Assembly: GCA_938040915.1 (NCBI GenBank)
Contig: CALHZE010000177.1
Coordinates: forward strand, 1-13,692
Source: an uncultured Bacteroidia bacterium
GTDB lineage: Bacteria > Bacteroidota > Bacteroidia > Bacteroidales > CAJPTX01
Direction of reading: 5' to 3'
Length of the DNA stretch: 13,692 bases
The position numbers were made by a program, and so were the translations under genes. Each line of letters opens with the position of its first letter. Position 1 is the first letter of the stretch. The notes below the pieces were generated by a model. It was not told the origin of the DNA. It saw only the letters and a program-made list of their open reading frames with translations, and ran no database searches. Shown here piece after piece: positions 7,847-13,692 of this stretch.

Positions 7847-8046
7847 GGTATTTTCATATTGTTATGGAGATTTTGTGGGTGCTTCTTGCCCTATTGTGTC
7901 TCTATTTGGGGATCATGCGTTGGGATGTTCCAGGGCATTATTCCCTTATATTTTTTATCATGTCTGGCGTTGCATTCTTGATGGCGTTTTTTAGAAATTA
8001 TACACGCCGAAAGCGAGAACAGCGTGCACGCAGGGCATCGAGATAG
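7843..8046 (+). CDS. Small two-helix inner membrane protein, function unknown
   Basis: The 67-residue product has two hydrophobic segments (about 8-24 and 36-51) joined by a short loop, GIMRWDVPGHY, and a very basic tail with nine Arg/Lys in the last 17 residues. By the positive-inside rule both ends should be cytoplasmic with the loop outside, a membrane hairpin. The start overlaps the lptC stop in an ATGA arrangement, which favours translational coupling and supports that it is a real gene. I do not recognise a named family. Lying between lptC and gldE, it might be an accessory subunit of an envelope complex, but that is inference from position alone. Confidence 0.72.
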   Translation: MRYFHIVMEILWVLLALLCLYLGIMRWDVPGHYSLIFFIMSGVAFLMAFFRNYTRRKREQRARRASR

Positions 8047-8076
8047 CTCTTTCGTGTTTCTGTCTTACTAAACCTA

Positions 8077-9354
8077 TTGGTCGTTTTGTCGGTCTATTGG
8101 CTGTTTGCTCTTTCCTTGCTTTTCTCTGCCCTTTTTTCTGGTACGGAGATTGCTTTCTTGACAGCAAATCGGTTGCGGTTGGAATTGGACAAGAAGCAGA
8201 ACCCACTCTTGGCGCGGCTTCTTTCGATCTATATGTCGCGTCCCGCGCTTTTTATCGCTTCTATTTTGGTAGGAAATAATGTAGCGCTTGTCCTCTATGG
8301 TTTGGCTGTAGCGGATATATTGAATCCTTACCTCGGGGTTTATTTTTCAGACCCGTGGCTTTTACTTTTGATACAAACGCTGTTGAGTACGATCCTTTTG
8401 TTGATCTTTGCCGAGTTTCTTCCCAAGGCTATTGGTCGGATTCATGCTAATGCGTTGCTCAAAATATTGGCGTTCCCTATTTTCCTGTTCTACATTCTTT
8501 TTTACCCGTTGAGCAAATTGATGACGCTCTTGTCTGGTCATTTGGTACGTCTTTTCACGAAACGGAATTTGCTCACAGCGCCGCAGCCTACGATATTTGG
8601 TCGTAATGATTTGAATGTTTTGATAGAAGAGGCGGCGCAGCAGTCGGAGGAAGAAGACGAACATGATTCAGACTCTTCGCGAAATGCCCTCCGTTTGATG
8701 CGCAATGCGCTAGAGTTTAGTGAGGCGCGCGTGAGGGACTGTTATGTGCCTCGCCCAGATATTGTGGCTATTGATGTGAACGATTCGCTTGAGGAGTTGC
8801 GTGCTCTTTTTATCTCCTCAAACTTTTCGCGTATTCCCGTTTATGAAGATACGGTGGATAACATCATTGGCTATGTTAACGCGAAGTCGCTGTTTCGTCA
8901 TCCGGAGTCTATTAGACAGAGTCTTATCTCGTTGCGCTTTATTCCCGAAACGATGAGTGCGAGTTTGCTCCTTTCAGATTTTATCCATACGTCATCTTCT
9001 ATGGCTATTGTGGTGGATGAGTTTGGTGGTACGGCAGGTCTTGTCACGCTAGAGGACTTGGTGGAAGAAATTTTTGGAGAGATCAACGACGAACACGACC
9101 GTCTTGACATTCAGATGTCGGAGGTGCGCGAGGGGGTGTATCATCTTTCTGGTCGGGCTGAGGTTGAGGAAGTAAATGAGCGATTCGGGTTAAAGATTCC
9201 AGAATCAGATGATTATGATACCGTTGCAGGGTACATCCTTTCTCATCACCCGAGTATACCAGTTGAAGGTGCGACGTGTATGATTGATGACTACACGTTT
9301 CGCATTCTTAAAGCTGAGGGGAGTCGAATTATATTGGTAGAGCTTACGCTTTAG
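8077..9354 (+). CDS. gldE: GldE-like CNNM/CorC-family membrane protein
   Basis: The 425-residue protein has the three-part CNNM/HlyC architecture. A DUF21 membrane domain (about 1-160) has four hydrophobic segments and the signatures FSGTEIAF (20-27), GNN (66-68) and FAEFLPKAIG (111-120). A CBS pair (about 215-340) contains VPRPDIVAIDV and VVDEFGGTAGLVTLEDLVEE, and a CorC/HlyC C-terminal domain (about 345-425) follows. Relatives are implicated in Mg2+/Co2+ transport; in Flavobacterium GldE is linked to gliding and works with GldD. Which role applies here is not visible, and no other gld genes are in the window. No ATG or GTG fits: an in-frame TAG at 8044-8046 is followed by TTG 8077, with TTG 8086 as alternative. 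An acidic linker rich in E and D (residues 190-199) separates the membrane domain from the CBS pair. Confidence 0.9.
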   Translation: MVVLSVYWLFALSLLFSALFSGTEIAFLTANRLRLELDKKQNPLLARLLSIYMSRPALFIASILVGNNVALVLYGLAVADILNPYLGVYFSDPWLLLLIQTLLSTILLLIFAEFLPKAIGRIHANALLKILAFPIFLFYILFYPLSKLMTLLSGHLVRLFTKRNLLTAPQPTIFGRNDLNVLIEEAAQQSEEEDEHDSDSSRNALRLMRNALEFSEARVRDCYVPRPDIVAIDVNDSLEELRALFISSNFSRIPVYEDTVDNIIGYVNAKSLFRHPESIRQSLISLRFIPETMSASLLLSDFIHTSSSMAIVVDEFGGTAGLVTLEDLVEEIFGEINDEHDRLDIQMSEVREGVYHLSGRAEVEEVNERFGLKIPESDDYDTVAGYILSHHPSIPVEGATCMIDDYTFRILKAEGSRIILVELTL

Positions 9355-9380
9355 TGTAGCGGTTTCGTCTCGTTTTCCCG

Positions 9381-9413
9381 TTGTTCGTTTATCTCATTTA
9401 TTAACTACCTTTG
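9381..9413 (+). promoter_or_regulatory. Candidate Bacteroidetes sigma-ABfr promoter for xseB and downstream genes
   Basis: TACCTTTG at 9406-9413 matches the Bacteroidetes -7 consensus TAnnTTTG exactly. A TTG at 9381-9383 lies 22 bases upstream as a possible -33 element. Transcription would begin near 9420, leaving a leader of about 20 bases before the xseB ATG. This is the longest intergenic space in the window (84 bases) and the one with the clearest promoter match. The match is seen directly; activity is inferred. Confidence 0.6.
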
Positions 9414-9438
9414 TTGGAGTTTATACGTACGAAGAGTT

Positions 9439-9699
9439 ATGGATAGTGCAATCTCTCCTACGAAGACGGTGGAGGAGCTGCTCTCGAGCGATCTTTCTTA
9501 TGCTCAGGCTGTTGAGCAATTGGAGGTCATCGGGCGAGAGCTCTCTTCTGGTGCAGTTGCGTTAGAGGAGTTGGAGGCTAAAGTCACAGAGATGGATCTT
9601 CTTCTCCGTTTTTGTGTGAAGAAAATAGGATTGGTGCAGGGTCGTGTGGGGACGGTTGTTGAGAGTTGGAAGACTCTATTGGACGAATTGAATGAATAG
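9439..9699 (+). CDS. xseB: Exodeoxyribonuclease VII small subunit XseB
   Basis: XseB binds in several copies to the large subunit XseA to form exonuclease VII, which cuts single-stranded DNA from both ends into oligonucleotides. The 86-residue protein shows the family's helical-hairpin pattern: LSYAQAVEQLEVIGRELSSG (residues 19-38), then VALEELEAKVTEMDLLLRFC and a final helix through KKIGLVQGRVGTVV. Length fits the family. The ATG at 9439 is about 20 bases after the predicted transcription start. Its 3' end overlaps the DUF2723 gene by eight bases, so the two are probably translationally coupled. xseA is not adjacent, although in many genomes the two subunits are neighbours. The sequence is somewhat diverged from proteobacterial XseB but the call is solid. 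Confidence 0.88.
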   Translation: MDSAISPTKTVEELLSSDLSYAQAVEQLEVIGRELSSGAVALEELEAKVTEMDLLLRFCVKKIGLVQGRVGTVVESWKTLLDELNE

Positions 9700-12600
9700 A
9701 CTAAGTTATCAGACGATTGACCGGCTTACCGGTTGGGTGGTGTTTGTGATAGCCACTCTGGTTTATCTGTTAACCTTGGAGCCTACGGCTAGTTTTTGGG
9801 ATTGTGGTGAGTTCATAGCCTGTGGTTACAAATTGATGGTGGGACATCCCCCAGGAGCTCCGTTTTTTATGCTCTTGGTGCGCCTTTTCTCTCTTTTTGC
9901 ACCAGATGTGGAACATGTGGGGGTGTTGGCGAATGCGATGTCAGCGTTTGCTAGTGGTGCGACTATTATGTTCCTTTATTGGACGATTGCGCATTTTGCG
10001 CGTCGTCTCATTTTGCAAAAAGAGGAGCGAGAGCTCTCGGTTTGGGAGAAGGTTTCGGTGGTAGGGGCATCGCTTATTGGGGCTCTTTGTTATACGTTTA
10101 GTGATACCTTCTGGTTTTCTGCGGTAGAGGGGGAGGTTTATGCGCTTTCGTCTCTTTTTACCGCGGTGGTCTTTTGGGCAATCTTAAAGTGGGAGTCTGA
10201 GGCATTACAGCCGCGCGCGGATCGTTGGATCGTGCTTATTGCTTACTTGATGGGACTCTCTATCGGGGTTCATTTGCTAAACCTTTTGGCGATTCCGGCT
10301 ATCTGTTTGGTTTACTATTTCCGGAAGTATCAATTCTCATGGTTGGGGTTGTTAAAGTGCCTCGTTTTGAGTGGCGTGTTGTTGCTTGCGGTGCTTTATG
10401 GGGTAATCCAAGGGCTTATTGTTATAGCCTCTTCTTTTGAGCTTCTTTTTGTGAATGCTTTTGGGTTACCGTTTATGTCGGGGGCGATCTTTTTTTTCTT
10501 GCTCCTCGCCGGTGGACTTGTGTTTGGAGTATTGCTTTCCCATAGGCGTCGTGCGTACACGGCACACCTTCTCTTTGTGTGCTTTGCGATGCTGTTATTG
10601 GGTTACTCGAGTTATACCCTAATCGTGGTTCGTTCTCTTGCCAACCCGACACTTGATCAGAATGGGGTGGACAATATGTTTGCCCTCAAGTCATACCTTA
10701 ATCGCGAGCAGTATGGCGACAGACCGCTTATAACGGGACCTTATTACAATGCGCCAGTAGAGGATTATGTTGATGGGAGTGAGGTGTATGCACCTCGTGG
10801 AGACCGCTATGAGGTGGTAACCAAGCGTACGGAGTCCGTATATGACCGGCGTTTTGAGACGATATTTCCACGAATGTGGAGTCATGACCCCGTGCATGTT
10901 AAGGGCTATCGGTCGTGGGTTGATATTAAGGGAACGCCCATCGCTGTGCGTGATCATCAGGGGCGTGAACAGGTGGTTATGAAGCCGACTTTTGGAGAAA
11001 ACCTTCTCTTCTTCTTCAATTACCAACTGGGGCATATGTATTGGCGCTATTTTATGTGGAATTTTAGTGGGCGTCAAAATGACTTCCAAGGCTATGGACA
11101 CGATATATTCCGTGGTAACTGGATTACGGGAATCCCGTTTCTTGATGAAGCTCGTCTCGGACCTCAGGATCAGATACCAGCTCCTTACAAGGATAATTGG
11201 GCGCACAATCGGTATTTCCTTTTACCGCTTTTCTTGGGAGTGTTTGGACTCTTTTCTCAGTTTAGCAAAGACACGAAAAATTGGGGCGTTGTGCTTACGC
11301 TTTTTGTATTGACAGGGATCGCGATTGTAGTTTATCTTAACCAGAAGCCCTTTGAGCCTCGAGAACGCGACTATTCGTTCGCTGCAAGTTTTTATGCCTT
11401 TGCTATTTGGGTGGGAATTGGGGTGGTGCCATTGGCGCGTGTCCTTTCGGGTTTCTTAAAGGAACGCGTGGGGACAAGTTTGGCGATAGTCCTTTCTTTC
11501 CTCGGTGTGCCGCTTTTAATGGGGATACAGAACTGGGACGATCATGACCGTTCGCATCGTTATGTCTCTGTGGAGTTTGGGCGTAACCTGTTGCGCTCGG
11601 TCTCTCCCCACGGTATCCTCTTTACTTACGCCGACAATGATACGTTCCCGTTGTGGTATGCGCAGGAGGTTGAGGGATTCCGCTCGGATGCACGCGTGTG
11701 TAACCTGACATATCTTAGCGGCGACTGGTATATTGATGAGATGAGCCGGAAGGCTTATGACGCAGAAGGGTTGCCTTTTGGGCTCAAGAGAGAGGAGTAT
11801 CTTGAGGGAAAGAATGATGTTGTCTTGGTGCAAGATCGCCTTTCCACGCCGGTGAGTTTAGAGGCTGCATTGCAGTTGGTGGTAAGCACTGACCCGCGAA
11901 CTAAGATCCAGTCTCCTTATGCAGGGGTTGACCAGTTGTCCTTTTTCCCATCCTCGAAGCTTTGGCTTAAGACAGATTCTACGGCGTTGGCTGGGTATGT
12001 AAGTCCGCATTTCCTACCTTATCTTTACGACACGGTTTACCTCGAACCTGGTAGTTCGTTGATTTATAAGAATGGTTTGGCTGTTTATGCGCTTCTTGCC
12101 AATAATCATTGGAAGCGAGGTCTTTTCTATTCGCCGATGCTTCCTAAAGAAATGTATTGGGGTTTAGATAAGTTCTTTGTCAAGGAGGGGATAGTCTCGG
12201 GGGTTGAACCCGTGCGTCAAGATTCGGTGATGCGCGAAATGGTGGATACAGCTAAGATGTACCGCAACTTGATGAATGAGTATAACTTCCGTAGTATTGC
12301 CGACGAACGGGTCTATTTGGATGAGACTTGTAAGCGGATGATAGAGTATTACGTGGATGCCTTTGTTGCAGCAGCTGACAGTTTTAATGCGCTCGGCAAT
12401 AAGGAGCGTGCCGAAGAAATTGTGGATCGCTGTTTTGACGTGTTGCCCACTTCGCGTGTGGGTTGGTCGTATAAATGGATACCGCTGATTGAGGCTTACT
12501 ATTATGCGGGAGCTACTGCTAAGGGTGACGCGAAGCTTTTGGAGTATGCGCAACAGTGTCTATCTGTGTTGCGCTTTACGAGGAAGCTTGCGCCAAAGCC

Positions 12601-12736
12601 TTACCAAAATAGTGAGAGTGAAGTTTCTATGAATTCAGCTATTTTGCAGGAGTTGATAAGAATAGCGCAGCACTTAGGTAGTCAGGAGCTCCGTCGGACA
12701 CTGGAGGCGGAACTCGGTGGAGTCTTGAATAGTTAG
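9692..12736 (+). CDS. DUF2723 (TMEM260-like) GT-C membrane protein, possible protein O-mannosyltransferase
   Basis: This 1014-residue protein is a DUF2723 member. The defining N-terminal block is present: LEPTASFWDCGEFIACGYK with Asp37 and Glu40, then GHPPGAPFF from 51. The D..E pair sits in the first external loop, where GT-C glycosyltransferases carry catalytic acidic residues. About eight hydrophobic segments lie in residues 12-320, a long loop spans about 320-500, four more segments lie at about 505-620, and a soluble, probably periplasmic, C-terminal region of about 390 residues contains YADNDTFP (646-653) and a helical, TPR-like end. Human TMEM260, a DUF2723 protein, is a protein O-mannosyltransferase; transferring that activity to this bacterial homologue is inference. 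Bacteroidetes O-glycosylate many secreted proteins, which makes the idea plausible. It overlaps xseB by eight bases and is two bases from the deacetylase gene. Confidence 0.88.
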   Translation: MNRLSYQTIDRLTGWVVFVIATLVYLLTLEPTASFWDCGEFIACGYKLMVGHPPGAPFFMLLVRLFSLFAPDVEHVGVLANAMSAFASGATIMFLYWTIAHFARRLILQKEERELSVWEKVSVVGASLIGALCYTFSDTFWFSAVEGEVYALSSLFTAVVFWAILKWESEALQPRADRWIVLIAYLMGLSIGVHLLNLLAIPAICLVYYFRKYQFSWLGLLKCLVLSGVLLLAVLYGVIQGLIVIASSFELLFVNAFGLPFMSGAIFFFLLLAGGLVFGVLLSHRRRAYTAHLLFVCFAMLLLGYSSYTLIVVRSLANPTLDQNGVDNMFALKSYLNREQYGDRPLITGPYYNAPVEDYVDGSEVYAPRGDRYEVVTKRTESVYDRRFETIFPRMWSHDPVHVKGYRSWVDIKGTPIAVRDHQGREQVVMKPTFGENLLFFFNYQLGHMYWRYFMWNFSGRQNDFQGYGHDIFRGNWITGIPFLDEARLGPQDQIPAPYKDNWAHNRYFLLPLFLGVFGLFSQFSKDTKNWGVVLTLFVLTGIAIVVYLNQKPFEPRERDYSFAASFYAFAIWVGIGVVPLARVLSGFLKERVGTSLAIVLSFLGVPLLMGIQNWDDHDRSHRYVSVEFGRNLLRSVSPHGILFTYADNDTFPLWYAQEVEGFRSDARVCNLTYLSGDWYIDEMSRKAYDAEGLPFGLKREEYLEGKNDVVLVQDRLSTPVSLEAALQLVVSTDPRTKIQSPYAGVDQLSFFPSSKLWLKTDSTALAGYVSPHFLPYLYDTVYLEPGSSLIYKNGLAVYALLANNHWKRGLFYSPMLPKEMYWGLDKFFVKEGIVSGVEPVRQDSVMREMVDTAKMYRNLMNEYNFRSIADERVYLDETCKRMIEYYVDAFVAAADSFNALGNKERAEEIVDRCFDVLPTSRVGWSYKWIPLIEAYYYAGATAKGDAKLLEYAQQCLSVLRFTRKLAPKPYQNSESEVSMNSAILQELIRIAQHLGSQELRRTLEAELGGVLNS

Positions 12737-12738
12737 TT

Positions 12739-13449
12739 ATGATAAATTTGAGTCCGCCGCGGGCGTTGTCACGTTTCTTTTCTACGATTACGTGGTTTGT
12801 GCCAAACGAGCCGAGGACGCTTTATCTCACGTTTGATGATGGACCGATGCTTGGCGTTACCGATTGGGTGCTCGACACATTGGCTCAGTATGGTGCTAAG
12901 GCGACGTTCTTTTGTCTGGGAAGAAATGCAGAACGCTATACAGACCTCTTAGAGCGGATACGGCGTGAGGGGCATGCTGTAGGAAATCACACATACAGCC
13001 ATTTGCGAGGTTATAATGTTTCGGCAAGGGATTATTTGTGGGATGTGCGCATCGCTAATGATATTTTGCATAGTTCGCTTTTTCGTCCTCCGTATGCCCG
13101 TTTTACTCCGGCTCAGTTGAAGGCGTTGCGTCCGTATTTTAATGTAGTGCTATGGTCGGTCTTAAGTATGGATTATAGCAAATGGGTGACTCCACAGCGT
13201 TGTGCAAGTATTGTTTTGAATAGTTGTCGCGGCGGGGATGTTGTAGTTTTTCACGACTCCTATAAAGCGGAGCGCAATCTGCGTTTTGCTCTTCCTCTTT
13301 GTTTGGAATATTTTTCAGCTATGGGATATCAATTTGCTCCCTTGCGTAGTGGTTTATGTGTACCGTTGGAGTCCAAGTCTATACAAAAGGGGACGAGTGC
13401 AGAGGAAGGAGAGGGAGTACTTTTGCCGGAATGGATATCTCGGCGTTAG
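12739..13449 (+). CDS. Polysaccharide deacetylase family protein (NodB fold)
   Basis: The 236-residue protein has all five NodB motifs: TFDDGP with Asp33/Asp34 (catalytic base and metal ligand), NHTYSH with metal-binding His84 and His88, RPPYAR from 116, LWSVLSMDYS around Trp139 and Asp145, and VFHDS with catalytic His172. The family removes acetyl groups from N-acetylated sugars or related amides, usually with a divalent metal. No signal peptide or membrane helix is evident (MINLSPPRALSRFFSTITWF), so a cytoplasmic or non-classically located enzyme is likely; the substrate cannot be deduced. The last 27 residues are a low-complexity tail beyond the catalytic domain. The ATG lies two bases after the DUF2723 stop, indicating co-translation with that gene. 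Fold and catalytic class are secure; biological role is open. Confidence 0.92.
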   Translation: MINLSPPRALSRFFSTITWFVPNEPRTLYLTFDDGPMLGVTDWVLDTLAQYGAKATFFCLGRNAERYTDLLERIRREGHAVGNHTYSHLRGYNVSARDYLWDVRIANDILHSSLFRPPYARFTPAQLKALRPYFNVVLWSVLSMDYSKWVTPQRCASIVLNSCRGGDVVVFHDSYKAERNLRFALPLCLEYFSAMGYQFAPLRSGLCVPLESKSIQKGTSAEEGEGVLLPEWISRR

Positions 13450-13502
13450 AGACGATCTTGTAGGCAATGGTGGTAAATCAGAGCGGAAAAGGGGGGAAGT
13501 TT

Positions 13503-13692
13503 ATGAAACGGATGCGAAGCGAGTATCGCCTCGCCATCTCGAACGCTGAAACTTTTCAAGAGAAATGGGGGATTCGTCTCACTAAATTGAATCTATTGGT
13601 TGCGCTAGGAGTTCTGTTTTTGCTCATTCTTGTGCTTAATTGGGTTATTATCTCTTTTACGCCGATTCGTGAGTTTTTGCCAGGAATGGGAA
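13503..13692 (+). CDS. N-terminus of M23-type peptidase, truncated by window end
   Basis: The visible 63 codons begin MKRMRSEYRLAISNAETF, continue to WGIRLTKLN, then a single transmembrane helix (about residues 31-52) and SFTPIREFLPGM. This matches the conserved N-terminal layout of Bacteroidetes M23 (LytM/Gly-Gly endopeptidase-like) membrane-anchored proteins, which have a short basic cytoplasmic tail, one helix and a periplasmic peptidase domain. The catalytic domain is outside the window, so activity cannot be checked. A purine-rich GGGGGGAAG lies just upstream of ATG 13503, supporting that start; ATG 13467 is in frame and would add 12 residues. The 53-base gap after the deacetylase gene holds no obvious terminator or promoter, so it probably belongs to the same unit. 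Confidence 0.75.
   Translation, partial: MKRMRSEYRLAISNAETFQEKWGIRLTKLNLLVALGVLFLLILVLNWVIISFTPIREFLPGMG

Noticed and set aside
13286..13549. 87-codon + strand frame overlapping the deacetylase end and the M23 start
   Set aside because: It overlaps two well-supported genes in another frame and shows no family features.
1..13692. CRISPR arrays, insertion sequences, integrase sites, tRNA or rRNA genes
   Set aside because: No regularly spaced repeats, transposase-like products, terminal inverted repeats or RNA gene signatures were seen; genes are co-directional housekeeping and envelope genes.

Overview
The window looks like chromosomal core DNA from a member of the Bacteroidetes, most likely the Bacteroidales and probably a Porphyromonas-like organism. 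The evidence is a moderate G+C content by eye, a gldE-type CNNM gene, a DUF2723 multi-pass membrane protein, an LptC with a lipobox, and a good match to the Bacteroidetes promoter consensus (TAnnTTTG with an upstream TTG). All eleven genes lie on the + strand and are tightly packed. I see no mobile element, CRISPR array, tRNA or rRNA. No gap reaches 100 bases.

Region 1 (1-4565) holds a SiaC/DUF1987 regulatory phosphoprotein, then mfd (transcription-repair coupling factor, GTG start). coaX (type III pantothenate kinase) begins on the base after the mfd stop codon.

Region 2 (4540-9354) is an envelope cluster with overlapping or nearly abutting genes: a beta-barrel-like outer membrane protein of unknown function, a periplasmic tetratricopeptide-like protein of unknown function, LptC (lipopolysaccharide transport), a 67-residue two-helix membrane protein, and GldE (DUF21/CBS/CorC-HlyC). 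The spacing suggests one transcription unit with mfd and coaX.

Region 3 (9355-13692) begins at a candidate sigma-ABfr promoter at 9381-9413. It contains xseB (exonuclease VII small subunit, without xseA in the window), a 1014-residue DUF2723 GT-C-like membrane protein that may be a protein O-mannosyltransferase, a NodB-fold deacetylase lacking a signal peptide, and the first 63 codons of an M23-type cell-wall peptidase.

I found no clear novel defence or mobile system. The best leads are the two uncharacterised envelope proteins tied to lptC and gldE, and the DUF2723-deacetylase pair. Smaller leads are an 8-G tract inside lptC, a strong hairpin early in mfd, and candidate O-glycosylation sequons in the secreted neighbours.
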